Numbered from the stretch's first letter, positions 7,480 through 16,133 are shown. The stretch is 64,000 nt of DNA from JACPUW01 sp049115495 (GCA_049115495.1 JAGDZV010000006.1:55446-119445), one strand, 5' to 3'. The notes: generated by a model from the letters alone, not told the origin. Numbers and translations: made by a program.

Positions 7480-9173
7480 TAATCTAGGAGTATATAATAC
7501 AGGCTATTTGTAAAATAATGCTTATTGATTTTATAGTGTATCTCCTTCATTTGAAATGAAGTAAGAGACTCATGATATGGCGTATAACTATTTAGAGTTA
7601 TCCAATATTGATTAACGGGCGAGCCTTCAATTACATTTTCGTAAATATATAAGGGGTAAATTGCCTGAAGTACTCGATTACCAGTAGGCTGAAAGTAAAT
7701 GCTAAAAGTACTAATGTTATCTATGCTCTCAATCCCGAACTTATTAAAGGTTTCCCAAATCTCAGGGCAAAGGATAAATATGTCAATATCTTTTCCTGTG
7801 GCCAATTCGCTTTTTCTTTTAGGACTCCCATTACTCAGTTTGAATTTTTTATTTGCTATTGCTAAAGTGTTTAATGTCTCTTTTAAAACCATAAGCTCAC
7901 CATAGTTTTTAGCCGTAAGCTTTGAAACTGATTGTACTTTGTTATTAGGTAGTTTTGATTGAGCCATTTGGTGTATAGATTTCATATACACAGGTGTTTC
8001 TTCTTGCGACTTTTTTAGTAGCAGTCTATAGCCATAGTGCTTTTCGTCAATAAAGTTAATATCGTCAATTAGAATTAGCTTTTTAGCTTCTCTGCTGTTA
8101 TGAATGTCATTTCTTATGACTCTTTTTGCATAATCTTTAGAATGCCCTGTCTTTAATTTCGAATATGATTTTAAAGTCACCTTCTTTCCTTTGGTGTACT
8201 CGTGTAAACCCAATGAAAGGCTTGCTTCTGTTATTCCTTTTGAAATTGCGAGATGGGCCATTTCACCATAAAAATTACCATTTGTTTTATGGCTATTAGA
8301 ATCATTTAATATGATGTAGTTTTTTAAATATTCATTTGAAACTAGATCGCTTGACGAGTTTATACCTGGGACTAGTAGTTGTAGGTTTTGAAATATAGAC
8401 TCTGATTCTGCCATGTAACTGGCATAAAATGATGATAGAAAAATGTCATTTTCAAAATCCTTATCTACATACATCTGCCTTCTAAGTGCTTCAAGTAAAT
8501 AGTAAATAAAACTTGGGTCAGAGTCATTTGTTAAATAAAATCTAAAGGCCTTGTCAATGCACTTTTCGAAATTGCAGTCCGCAATTAAAAGGTGTAATAA
8601 TTCATATTGAGCTATTTTATGAAACTCTGCAAAAGGCTCAGAATAGGTTATTGGCTTTGAAATTTTGAATTCATTTTTCAAAATAGAATCAACAAAACGA
8701 AGACGCTTAAATGACTCCGGATGGCTACTTAATAGTTTGTCTATAGGTCTTATGGTTGTGTCTTTTCCCTTATTTTGAACAATTTTTACTTTAGGAATAT
8801 TTCGATTGTCAGCTTTACTGTAAATTGAGTCTATTGCAATAACATATGCAAATAGATTTGAAACAGATGGGTCTAAAAGACCTGCTTTCTCTATAGCATA
8901 AATTGCAAAACTATCGGCTCTTTCTTCTTGAAACTTGCTGTATTCGGCATTTGTAAGCAAAATACCGAGTCTATTTTTCTTGAATTTTCGCTTTCTTAGA
9001 ATAATAGATTTTTCAAAGCTTTTTATTGGATCTTGTATTAGAAGGTGCCCCAATTCATGTGCTATAACAAAAGAAAGTTGAGACAACGATTCTACATTGG
9101 CTAGTAATCCAATATTTATAAAAAGTTCGTTGCCGTGCATGGCAAAGGCATTACAGCTCTGTGCTTTAACCAA
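7479..9173 (-). CDS. M48-family-like metallopeptidase, downstream part of a UGA-split gene
   Basis: This 564-codon piece carries a zinc peptidase motif, HELGH, at residues 39-43 and a third-ligand candidate in FQEERADSFA (Glu83/Glu84, Asp87), the layout of M48 peptidases (HExxH plus ExxxD). The text before HELGH (NAFAMHGNELFINIGLL) is typical of M48 proteins, where the Asn-Ala-Phe-Ala strand sits about 30 residues upstream of the motif. The only start for this piece alone is a TTG inside the conserved domain. In the same frame, 75 nt further upstream, a TGA ends the 89-codon piece at 9249-9518, and the 25 codons between (9174-9248) are open. The natural gene is therefore 7479-9518 with one UGA. 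The C-terminal 400 residues show no motif I recognise. Confidence 0.7.
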   Translation of the reverse strand: MVKAQSCNAFAMHGNELFINIGLLANVESLSQLSFVIAHELGHLLIQDPIKSFEKSIILRKRKFKKNRLGILLTNAEYSKFQEERADSFAIYAIEKAGLLDPSVSNLFAYVIAIDSIYSKADNRNIPKVKIVQNKGKDTTIRPIDKLLSSHPESFKRLRFVDSILKNEFKISKPITYSEPFAEFHKIAQYELLHLLIADCNFEKCIDKAFRFYLTNDSDPSFIYYLLEALRRQMYVDKDFENDIFLSSFYASYMAESESIFQNLQLLVPGINSSSDLVSNEYLKNYIILNDSNSHKTNGNFYGEMAHLAISKGITEASLSLGLHEYTKGKKVTLKSYSKLKTGHSKDYAKRVIRNDIHNSREAKKLILIDDINFIDEKHYGYRLLLKKSQEETPVYMKSIHQMAQSKLPNNKVQSVSKLTAKNYGELMVLKETLNTLAIANKKFKLSNGSPKRKSELATGKDIDIFILCPEIWETFNKFGIESIDNISTFSIYFQPTGNRVLQAIYPLYIYENVIEGSPVNQYWITLNSYTPYHESLTSFQMKEIHYKINKHYFTNSLYYILLD

Positions 9174-9248
9174 AACAACTTTGCAGTCAAAATCAATATT
9201 GTTTGCCTTTATTATTTTGTTGACGATGCCTTGTAGGAATTCTTCAAT

Positions 9249-9518
9249 TCAGTAAAAATTTTGGTATACCTGGCCTGAAGTAACCAGGTTTCTTTTGGTA
9301 AATGCCGTAAGTTCACAGAACTCACTAAAATCATTTTTATCTAGGTTCTTAAAAAGATTCTGCTGATTTAAATATTTCTCATAATTCGATTTCGAGTCAA
9401 ATACTGATAATTTATTTGCATCAAACGATGAATAATCAGGCTTGTAGGGTATTTGAGCCAAAGCGGAGCTACCTACCAGAATAAGTGTAAAAAAAGATGA
9501 TAGAATTTTCAATAGCAT
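9249..9518 (-). CDS. N-terminal part of the UGA-split M48-like metallopeptidase
   Basis: An 89-codon piece with a signal peptide (LLKILSSFFTLILVGSSALA), then a polar N-terminal domain ending GQVYQNFY before TGA at 9249-9251. The frame continues without other stops into IEEFLQGIVNKIIKANNIDF and the M48 catalytic piece (9518 and 9173 differ by 345 nt, a multiple of 3). Many exported M48-like proteins of Bacteroidota have a similar VYxxW...I element before the catalytic domain, so the lost residue may be Trp (TGG to TGA); that is inference. Read alone, this would be a truncated exported peptide without activity. Confidence 0.6.
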   Translation of the reverse strand: MLLKILSSFFTLILVGSSALAQIPYKPDYSSFDANKLSVFDSKSNYEKYLNQQNLFKNLDKNDFSEFCELTAFTKRNLVTSGQVYQNFY

Positions 9519-9693
9519 GAATAATGGGTAGATTCAATGCAATTTAAAGTATTCTAATATTTTGGAATTAGAAATAATTAACCGTCAAGTTGTTGCCAAT
9601 GCACTCCAATTAATCTTGCACGAGAAACAAGTTTAATAACAGCTACCATTTAGATTTCAAACAAAACCAACTGGGCTTTATTATTTGTAAAAG

Positions 9694-10407
9694 TTACTTG
9701 AGCAACCTTTTATACATACCAATAGTATTCTGAATGCCATAATAAAGCGCATCTGTAACCAAAGCATGCCCAATTGAAACTTCGTCAAGTCTAACCAAGT
9801 TCTTTTTGAAAAAAGCTAAGTTTTTTAGGTTTAAATCATGCCCCGCATTAATGATTAAACCAAGCTCATCAGCCTTTTGTGCGGCTGACATATATGCTTT
9901 TACAGCTTCGTTTTTATTACTTTCAAAAGTGCTTGCAAAGGGTTCAGTATAGAGCTCAATGCAATCTGTGCCAGTTTCTTTAGCTGCTTCGATTATTTCA
10001 ATTTCAGGATCAACAAAAATTGAAACACGAATTCCCTTTTCTTGAAGCTTTCCAATAACATCTTGTAAGTAGCTTTTATGCTTAATTGTATCCCATCCGT
10101 GATCCGATGTAAGTTGATTGGGATCATCAGGTACAAGTGTAGCTTGATGTGGTACAGCATCAAGAACTACTTCTAAAAACTTTTCGGTTGGATTGCCTTC
10201 TACATTAAGTTCGGTAGTAACCGATTGTTTTAGGTCATGAATGTCCTGATATCTGATATGTCGTTCGTCAGGTCTTGGGTGCACGGTAATTCCTTCTGCG
10301 CCAAATTTTTCGCAGTCTTTAGCAAACTGCACAATATTGGGCAGGCCAAGGTCTCTTGAATTTCTTATTAAAGCTACCTTATTTATGTTAACGCTAAGTC
10401 GAGTCAT
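9694..10407 (-). CDS. pdxJ: Pyridoxine 5'-phosphate synthase
   Basis: A 237-residue TIM-barrel enzyme that joins 1-deoxyxylulose 5-phosphate and 3-amino-2-oxopropyl phosphate to make pyridoxine 5'-phosphate in vitamin B6 synthesis. Family blocks: LSVNINKVALIRNSR at the N-terminus, GITVHPRPDERHI, NVEGNPT, VTLVPD-like ATLVPDDP, VSIFVDPE, IELYTEPFA, and INAGHDLNLKNL near the C-terminus followed by EVSIGHALVTDAL (phosphate binding). Length and order are normal. Start is ATG; a terminator hairpin for ahcY lies just upstream, so pdxJ has its own promoter or depends on read-through. Confidence 0.95.
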   Translation of the reverse strand: MTRLSVNINKVALIRNSRDLGLPNIVQFAKDCEKFGAEGITVHPRPDERHIRYQDIHDLKQSVTTELNVEGNPTEKFLEVVLDAVPHQATLVPDDPNQLTSDHGWDTIKHKSYLQDVIGKLQEKGIRVSIFVDPEIEIIEAAKETGTDCIELYTEPFASTFESNKNEAVKAYMSAAQKADELGLIINAGHDLNLKNLAFFKKNLVRLDEVSIGHALVTDALYYGIQNTIGMYKRLLK

Positions 10408-10420
10408 GTTTAAATAAAAA

Positions 10421-10449
10421 GGCCAGCTCCAAAAAAGTTGAAGCTGGCC
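10421..10449 (-). terminator. Intrinsic terminator after ahcY
   Basis: Arms GGCCAGCT (10421-10428) and AGCTGGCC (10442-10449) with a 13-nt loop form an 8-bp GC-rich stem. On the minus strand it is followed by TTTTTATTTA, a typical U-tract. It lies 31 nt after the ahcY stop and 13 nt before the pdxJ start. Confidence 0.8.
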
Positions 10450-10480
10450 ATATAAATTAATTGATAATCAATATTAAATT

Positions 10481-11791
10481 CTAGTATCTGTAGTGCTCTG
10501 GTTTATACGGACCTTCTACAGTTACACCAATATATTCAGCTTGGTCGGTTCTGAGCTCAGTAAGCTCAACGCCAATTTTAGACAAGTGAAGTTTTGCAAC
10601 TTTCTCATCTAAATGCTTAGGCAACATATAAACCTCATTATTGTAATTGTCAGAATTGTTCCAAAGCTCAATTTGAGCAAGTGTTTGGTTAGTGAATGAA
10701 TTTGACATTACAAAAGATGGGTGACCTGTTGCACAACCAAGGTTTACAAGTCTACCTTCAGCCAAAAGAATAATATCTTTTCCTTTAACATTATACAAGT
10801 CTACTTGAGGTTTGATCTCAATTTTGGTATCGCCATAGTTTTTATTTAACCATGCCATATCAATCTCATTGTCAAAGTGGCCAATGTTACAAACAATAGT
10901 TTTGTCTTTCATGGCTTCAAAGTGCTGACTCTGAACAATGTCCTTGTTCCCAGTGGTGGTAACAACAATATCTACATTATCAACAACAGATTCAAGTCTT
11001 TTAACTTCAAAACCATCCATAGCCGCTTGAAGCGCGCAAATTGGGTCAATTTCAGTAACTATTACTCTTGCACCGGCGCCGCGCAATGATGCCGCAGATC
11101 CTTTACCTACATCACCATAACCACAAACTACAGCTACTTTACCAGCCATCATGGTGTCAGTTGCTCTTCTTATTGCATCTACCAATGACTCTTTACAGCC
11201 GTATTTATTATCAAACTTAGATTTGGTTACTGAGTCGTTTACATTAATTGCAGGCATTACAAGCGTGCCGTTGTTCATTCTTTCGTAAAGACGGTGTACA
11301 CCAGTTGTTGTTTCTTCTGATAGTCCTTTTATATCTTTTGTTAGCTCTGGAAATTTATCAAAAACCATATTTGTTAAATCACCGCCATCGTCAAGAATCA
11401 TATTTAATGGTTCTCCAGATTTAAAAGCAAAAAGTGTTTGCTCAATACACCAGTCAAATTCTTCTTCGTTCATGCCTTTCCATGCATAAACAGGAATACC
11501 AGCAGCAGCAATTGCAGCGGCAGCATGGTCTTGCGTAGAGAATATATTACAGCTACTCCAAGTCACATCTGCGCCAAGCTCTATTAATGTTTCTATTAGC
11601 ACTGCAGTTTGAATAGTCATATGTAAGCAACCGGCAATGCGAGCACCAGCAAGGGGCTTAGATTCGCCATATTCTTCTCTTAAGCTCATTAGGCCCGGCA
11701 TTTCTGCTTCGGCTAGCTTTATCTCTTTTCTACCCCAATCGGCAAGGTTTATGTCTTTTACTTTGTAAGGTAGTCTTTGTACTTCGCTCAT
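10481..11791 (-). CDS. ahcY: Adenosylhomocysteinase
   Basis: A 436-residue S-adenosylhomocysteine hydrolase that splits SAH into adenosine and homocysteine in the methyl cycle, using bound NAD. Visible family blocks: GARIAGCLHMTIQTAVLIET, TWSSCNIFSTQDHAAAA, NMILDDGGDLT, the NAD-binding GYGDVGKGSA, VTEIDPICALQAAMDGF, TTGNKDI, and the C-terminal NLGCATGHPSFVMSNSFTNQ and KPEHYRY end. All are intact. It is monocistronic-looking, with its own terminator and a 36-nt gap to thpR. Confidence 0.97.
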   Translation of the reverse strand: MSEVQRLPYKVKDINLADWGRKEIKLAEAEMPGLMSLREEYGESKPLAGARIAGCLHMTIQTAVLIETLIELGADVTWSSCNIFSTQDHAAAAIAAAGIPVYAWKGMNEEEFDWCIEQTLFAFKSGEPLNMILDDGGDLTNMVFDKFPELTKDIKGLSEETTTGVHRLYERMNNGTLVMPAINVNDSVTKSKFDNKYGCKESLVDAIRRATDTMMAGKVAVVCGYGDVGKGSAASLRGAGARVIVTEIDPICALQAAMDGFEVKRLESVVDNVDIVVTTTGNKDIVQSQHFEAMKDKTIVCNIGHFDNEIDMAWLNKNYGDTKIEIKPQVDLYNVKGKDIILLAEGRLVNLGCATGHPSFVMSNSFTNQTLAQIELWNNSDNYNNEVYMLPKHLDEKVAKLHLSKIGVELTELRTDQAEYIGVTVEGPYKPEHYRY

Positions 11792-11827
11792 ACTTTAAAT
11801 ATTTAATTGTTTTTGTTAGTCTAGTTG

Positions 11828-12394
11828 TTAATCGTCCAGCTCTTCCTCTGGCTCAGGTTTCATGCGAAACTCTTGAATTATTGAATAGCTGATTCCGTTT
11901 TCGTCAAATTTTGATTCCCAAAGTTCTACATGCTCAATATCCATTTCAAAAGGAGTTATATGATGCATTTTTGGTGTACGAACAAATTTGCCAGCATTTG
12001 ATTTTACTCTGCCTAGAGTAACGTGTGCGATAGGTTCATTTCTTTTGTCACCATCAAGGGCTTCGCTAAATTCTGCAGCAAATTCAATATAACTCGGACT
12101 TTCTCTAAATACAGCCCAAACCATACTTGGTTTACGGTTTTTATACATGGTTTTAAACCCTTTAAAAACCATTCGGAATGGAAAACGATTAGATGCTATT
12201 TCTTCAATTCTAGCGCAAATGCCATCAAGATCTTCTTCTTCTCTGTCGCCTAAAAATGATAAGGTAAAGTGAAGATTTTCTCTTTCAGTCCACCTTAAAT
12301 CTCTATTCCTAACTTCGAAAGGAATAGTGCTCAAAAGGTCGTCCTTAACTTGTTCTGTTAAAGGAATCGCCACAAATAAACGTCTTGTGCTCAT
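11828..12394 (-). CDS. thpR: RNA 2',3'-cyclic phosphodiesterase (2'-5' RNA ligase family)
   Basis: A 188-residue 2H phosphoesterase. The two catalytic motifs are HFTLSFLG (His42) and HVTLGRV (His124), spaced as in ThpR/LigT enzymes, which open 2',3'-cyclic phosphates on RNA ends. The N-terminus RRLFVAIPLTEQVKDDL and the RWTEREN block before motif 1 are also typical. The C-terminus is acidic (EPEEELDD). Physiological substrate is not known. It is in the same direction as ahcY and may share a transcript. Confidence 0.92.
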   Translation of the reverse strand: MSTRRLFVAIPLTEQVKDDLLSTIPFEVRNRDLRWTERENLHFTLSFLGDREEEDLDGICARIEEIASNRFPFRMVFKGFKTMYKNRKPSMVWAVFRESPSYIEFAAEFSEALDGDKRNEPIAHVTLGRVKSNAGKFVRTPKMHHITPFEMDIEHVELWESKFDENGISYSIIQEFRMKPEPEEELDD

Positions 12395-12627
12395 TTATAT
12401 TTAATTATTTGATTTCGTAGTGAAAAAAACAAGGTGCAAGTTTACTCTAAATAGGGCAAACGACTAATGTACGGTAATGGATTTAGCAAGGGTAAATATG
12501 CTTGTGTTTTCTAAAAATAAGTTAAACAGTTTTTGCGTGCAACTTTTTGATTAAAGTCTCCGTCTTTATGATTATACACACCATAATACCCTAAAACCTT
12601 TAATTAATTCCACATTTAATGCCTGCT

Positions 12628-12658
12628 AAATGAACCCGGTTCCCCACTGGGTTCATTT
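12628..12658 (+). terminator. Strong hairpin with U-rich tail upstream of the folE promoter
   Basis: Arms AAATGAACCC (12628-12637) and GGGTTCATTT (12649-12658) form a perfect 10-bp stem with an 11-nt loop, followed by CTTTTAAA. It looks like an intrinsic terminator on the plus strand, yet no plus-strand gene lies upstream; thpR runs the other way. It could end a small RNA starting around 12480-12550, or act as an attenuator or operator for folE. Confidence 0.5.
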
Positions 12659-12673
12659 CTTTTAAATTCACGT

Positions 12674-12681
12674 TAAATTTG
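12674..12681 (+). promoter_or_regulatory. folE promoter -7 box (TAAATTTG)
   Basis: Exact match to TAnnTTTG, 86 nt before the ATG chosen for folE and just after the hairpin at 12628-12658. No clear -33 TTG. Confidence 0.4.
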
Positions 12682-12767
12682 GCAGGTGATTTTTAAGTGT
12701 AGTTACAGATAACTTAAACCTTATTTTGAAAAGATGCGTTGTTCTTGGAGAATTTCAATACAACAAC

Positions 12768-13445
12768 ATGAAATCAGTAAACGGACAAATGAACGGGCAC
12801 AGTAATATAGATGATTTAAATGATGATCACTTTATGACATCGATAGAAACACCATTAAGGGAAGATGCTTTTGAACTTGATGATGAACTCAAGAAAGAGC
12901 TTATAGCTAAAAACTTTCAAGAAATTATGCAGGTTTTGGGTCTTGACTTAACAGACGATAGCTTAAAAGATACTCCAAAACGTGTGGCTAAAATGTTTGT
13001 ACAAGAGATTTTTAAGGGGCTTGATCCAAAAAACAAGCCTAGTGTAAGTCTCTTTGAAAACAAATACAACTACAATCAAATGCTAGTTGAAAAAGACATC
13101 AACGTTAGCAGTACTTGTGAGCATCATTTTTTACCAATTTATGGAAAAGCACATGTGGCTTATATTTCATCTGGTAAGGTTATAGGGCTCTCTAAAATCA
13201 ACAGAATTGTAGAGTACTACAGTAAAAGGCCACAAGTGCAGGAACGATTGACCATTCAAGTGGCAAATGAGCTAAAAAGTATTTTAGAAACTGAAGATGT
13301 GGCAGTAGTTATAGATGCAAAACATATGTGTGTTCAATCAAGAGGTATTGAAGATATATCAAGTAGCACTGTAACTGCCGAATACTGCGGTAAATTCAAC
13401 GACCCTGCAGTAAGACAAGAGTTTTTGCGGTACCTAGATATGTAG
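12768..13445 (+). CDS. folE: GTP cyclohydrolase I
   Basis: A 225-residue type I GTP cyclohydrolase that makes dihydroneopterin triphosphate, the first step of tetrahydrofolate synthesis. Zinc ligands are in CEHHFLPIYG (Cys117 and His120) and Cys188 in MCVQSRGIED; the substrate block KVIGLSKINRIVEYYSKRPQ(VQERLT) is intact. The start is ATG at 12768, with GGAG 18 nt upstream; a TTG 42 nt earlier is possible but gives an unconserved extension. An N-terminal tail of about 30 polar residues (NGQMNGHSNIDDLNDDH) precedes the family core. The SDR gene follows after 42 nt. folA, folC and thyA also occur in this window. Confidence 0.95.
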   Translation: MKSVNGQMNGHSNIDDLNDDHFMTSIETPLREDAFELDDELKKELIAKNFQEIMQVLGLDLTDDSLKDTPKRVAKMFVQEIFKGLDPKNKPSVSLFENKYNYNQMLVEKDINVSSTCEHHFLPIYGKAHVAYISSGKVIGLSKINRIVEYYSKRPQVQERLTIQVANELKSILETEDVAVVIDAKHMCVQSRGIEDISSSTVTAEYCGKFNDPAVRQEFLRYLDM

Positions 13446-13487
13446 AAAATAGCTAAACCAATGGCTACAATGTTTGTTTATTAATAC

Positions 13488-14183
13488 ATGAAGAACATTG
13501 TAGTAGTAGGTGGCTCTCATGGAATTGGAGCTCAGCTAATTCAGCTACTTTCAAATAGCGGGAATTACCATATAACCAACATAAGCAGAACCGCACCTAA
13601 GGCTTTAGCTAATGTTACCCAGGTTGAAGCCGATATCCAAAATGGATTTCCAAACCTTGAATTGGAACAGTGCGATGGATTGGTATACTGCCCGGGCAGT
13701 ATAAATCTAAAGCCCTTTCATAGGCTTTCACAAGATGAGTTTCTGCAAGATTATAAAATCAATTTTTTGGGAGCTGTAAATTCCATCCAATCGTTAATTC
13801 GGCCCTTAAAAAAATCGAGAAACGCCTCAATTATTTTGTTTAGTACGGTAGCGGTTGGGCAAGGAATGCCCTTTCACTCAAGCATAGGCTCCGCGAAAGC
13901 AGCAATAGAAGGGCTTACTAGGTCTTTAGCTGCTGAGTACGCTCAAAATAATTTAAGATTCAATTGTATAGCTCCATCGGTTACTGACACGCCACTTGCT
14001 GGTAATTTGTTAAGTGATGATAAAAGGAGAGAAGCTAGTGCAAGAAGGCACCCATTAAATCGTTTTGGACAACCGAATGATCTTGCGTCGATGGCAGAAT
14101 TTTTATTATCAGAAAAAGCAGAATGGATAACAGGACAAGTCCTAAATATTGATGGTGGTCTTTCAACTTTAAAAATCATTTAG
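13488..14183 (+). CDS. SDR-family oxidoreductase lacking the catalytic tyrosine
   Basis: A 231-residue short-chain dehydrogenase/reductase-like protein. The Rossmann glycine motif GGSHGIG is at residues 8-14, an NNAG-like YCPGSINL block follows, the catalytic Ser is Ser119 (FSTVAV), and Lys137 lies in SSIGSAKAAIEGL. At the Tyr position of YxxxK (residue 133, 14 after the Ser) there is Ile. The C-terminal cofactor/substrate parts (NCIAPSVTDTPLA, ITGQVLNIDGG) are present. Classical redox chemistry is therefore doubtful; it may bind nucleotide without catalysis or use another acid. It is followed after 2 nt by the TetR_C-like gene and then by an AarF-like gene, clearly one operon. Confidence 0.85.
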   Translation: MKNIVVVGGSHGIGAQLIQLLSNSGNYHITNISRTAPKALANVTQVEADIQNGFPNLELEQCDGLVYCPGSINLKPFHRLSQDEFLQDYKINFLGAVNSIQSLIRPLKKSRNASIILFSTVAVGQGMPFHSSIGSAKAAIEGLTRSLAAEYAQNNLRFNCIAPSVTDTPLAGNLLSDDKRREASARRHPLNRFGQPNDLASMAEFLLSEKAEWITGQVLNIDGGLSTLKII

Positions 14184-14185
14184 TT

Positions 14186-14824
14186 ATGGCAGATAAAAGA
14201 GTAAAAATTGTAGAGCACTTTATGAACGATGTGTCATTAGAAGGCGCATATCCCAAAAGTATTTTCGCCTTTTGTAAGGCACATAGAATGAAAGAAGCTG
14301 ATTTTTATGAGTACTTCAGCACTTTCAACAGCATTGAAAAGGCAGTTTGGAATGATCTTTTTGCAAACGTAGCATCAGTAGTGGAAAGCGACGAAGTGTT
14401 TACTGAATACAATGCTCGAGAACGCTACCTGGCTTATTGTTTTACCCTTGTTGAGCATCTTAAAAAGAACCTTACTTTTTATCGCATTTCAGCAAAGCGG
14501 TCTGACGTAAAGGAGATTTTGAATAGTCCAGGTTTAAAAGCGCTTAAGACTTCAAAAACGTTCTTTCAGAATTTGGTGCAATATGGAGTAGACAATGATC
14601 AGATTAAAACTCCAGATATTTTATCGCAGCAGGTGCCCAAGCTATTTCAATTGCATGTAGGTTTTGTAATAAAATATTTCTTAGAAGATGAAAGCGAAGG
14701 CTTCACTGAAACCGATCAGGCTATTGAAAAATCTGTAAGGCTGTTTTTTGATGCACTAGAAAATAGTCTATTGAGTTCGATAATCGATTTTTCCAAGTTC
14801 ATGGGTAAAAAAGCTTTTGCATGA
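14186..14824 (+). CDS. TetR-like protein, TetR_C_23-type C-terminal domain
   Basis: A 212-residue all-helical protein. The N-terminal 60 residues (KSIFAFCKAHRMKEADFYEYFSTF) have the spacing of a TetR helix-turn-helix (AFCKAHRMKEADFYEYF matches the 'A..AGVs.gtlYryF' pattern), and the rest resembles the ligand domain found beside ABC1 kinases in Bacteroidota. It sits between the SDR gene (2-nt gap) and the AarF-like gene (ATGA overlap), so all three are translated together. As a regulator it might control this operon, but the helix-turn-helix is weak and it could be a structural partner of the kinase. Confidence 0.65.
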   Translation: MADKRVKIVEHFMNDVSLEGAYPKSIFAFCKAHRMKEADFYEYFSTFNSIEKAVWNDLFANVASVVESDEVFTEYNARERYLAYCFTLVEHLKKNLTFYRISAKRSDVKEILNSPGLKALKTSKTFFQNLVQYGVDNDQIKTPDILSQQVPKLFQLHVGFVIKYFLEDESEGFTETDQAIEKSVRLFFDALENSLLSSIIDFSKFMGKKAFA

Positions 14825-16110
14825 GAGAGCAAGAAAGAATTCCCGTAAGTAAAGTTAGGCGAGCTTCTAAATTCGTAGGAACTGGTGCTAAAGTTGGGGT
14901 TAATATCATTAAAAATAAATTTAAGGGCGGTAGTAAAGAAGACCTAGATAAGGCAAATGCTGAAGATATTTTTAACACTTTGAGTGAGCTAAAAGGAAGT
15001 GCCTTAAAAATGGCACAGATCATTAGTATGGATCAAAATATGCTGCCAGATGCTTACGTACAAAAGTTCGCCCAAGCACAGTATTCTGCTCCACCATTGT
15101 CTTTGCCTTTGGTTGTAAAAACGTTTAGAGAAACTTTAGGAAAGTCACCTTTTGATCTTTTCGAAAATTTTTCAAAATCTGCAGTGCATGCAGCAAGTAT
15201 GGGGCAAGTGCATTCGGGTTATTATAAAGGAAAAAAAGTAGCTGTAAAAATTCAGTATCCTGGAGTAGCTCATAGCGTAGTTAGCGATCTTAACCTTGTA
15301 AAACCGTTCGCCACAAGGTTGGTAGGAATAAAAGGAGCCGACGTAGATCAGTACTTTGATGAAGTTAAAGAAAGGCTTCTTGAAGAAACGGATTATCAAC
15401 TTGAGCTTAAACGATCAATTCACATCGCTGAGAAGGTGAAGGAAATTGATGGCCTCTTCTTTCCTAAATTCTATCCTGAGCTTTCTTCAAGGCGAATCAT
15501 AACCATGGATTGGCTTGATGGAATGCATTTAGGAGATTTTCTAAAAAGCAATCCGAGTCAAGAAGCTAAAAACCGTGCTGGTCAATTGCTTTGGGATTTT
15601 TATAATTTTCAGGTGAATGAGCTGCAACAGGTTCACGCCGATCCGCATCCAGGAAACTTCTTGTTTACCCCCGAAGGCAAAGTTGGAGTGTTGGATTTTG
15701 GTTGTGTTAAAGAGTTCAGCTACGATTTTTATCGTTCTTTCTTTTCGTTGCTTTCACATGATGTACTGAATGACGAAGAAAAAGTAACTGAGAGGTTTAA
15801 GGAACTAAACCTTATTTACGAAGACGATAGCGACCAAGAGCGCGACTTTTTCTTAGAAAACATCAGATACTCGGTAGGTTTAATAGCAAAACCTTTTGAG
15901 TTTGAAGAATTTGACTTTGGAGATAAATCTTATATCAAGCAGATTTATGAATACGGCGAGAAAATGAGTAAATCTCCTGAGATTAGAAAAACTAAGAAAG
16001 CGCGCGGACCAAAAGATGCTTTATTTATAAATAGAACGCTTTTTGGAATGTATAACATGTTAGCCGAGCTAGAAGCTAAGGTGAAAGTGAACTGGAGTTT
16101 CAAGTTATAA
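14821..16110 (+). CDS. ABC1/UbiB (AarF) family atypical kinase
   Basis: A 429-residue UbiB/ADCK-type protein. Visible parts: KMAQ (63-66) in place of the KxGQ motif, the Ala-rich loop HAASMGQVHSG, the ATP lysine Lys143 in VAVKIQYPG, the ExD helix LLEETDYQLE, the catalytic loop HADPHPGNF (272-280) and the metal motif DFG (292-294). The family acts on quinone or lipid metabolism at the inner membrane; its substrate is not known. No terminal membrane helix is obvious here. The ATG overlaps the TetR-like stop by 4 nt. A strong bidirectional terminator follows. Confidence 0.9.
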   Translation: MREQERIPVSKVRRASKFVGTGAKVGVNIIKNKFKGGSKEDLDKANAEDIFNTLSELKGSALKMAQIISMDQNMLPDAYVQKFAQAQYSAPPLSLPLVVKTFRETLGKSPFDLFENFSKSAVHAASMGQVHSGYYKGKKVAVKIQYPGVAHSVVSDLNLVKPFATRLVGIKGADVDQYFDEVKERLLEETDYQLELKRSIHIAEKVKEIDGLFFPKFYPELSSRRIITMDWLDGMHLGDFLKSNPSQEAKNRAGQLLWDFYNFQVNELQQVHADPHPGNFLFTPEGKVGVLDFGCVKEFSYDFYRSFFSLLSHDVLNDEEKVTERFKELNLIYEDDSDQERDFFLENIRYSVGLIAKPFEFEEFDFGDKSYIKQIYEYGEKMSKSPEIRKTKKARGPKDALFINRTLFGMYNMLAELEAKVKVNWSFKL

Positions 16111-16133
16111 AAAGAAGCTCCAAAATCTTAATA

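Larger units (their letters stand above)
12395..12767. other. Divergent intergenic region between thpR and folE
   Basis: 373 bp with no convincing protein gene. It holds a strong hairpin (12628-12658), a -7 promoter box for folE (12674-12681), and on the minus strand a near-consensus TAAACTTG upstream of thpR. On the plus strand two tiny frames occur (9 codons from about 12568 and 12 codons from 12631, the latter inside the hairpin); neither can be supported as a gene. Confidence 0.5.

Noticed and set aside
12568..12666. Tiny leader-peptide-like frames before folE (9 and 12 codons)
   Set aside because: They are too short to support and one lies in the hairpin stem; they have no run of regulatory codons.
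12726..12767. Longer folE start at TTG 12726
   Set aside because: It adds 14 unconserved residues; ATG 12768 suffices for the whole family core.
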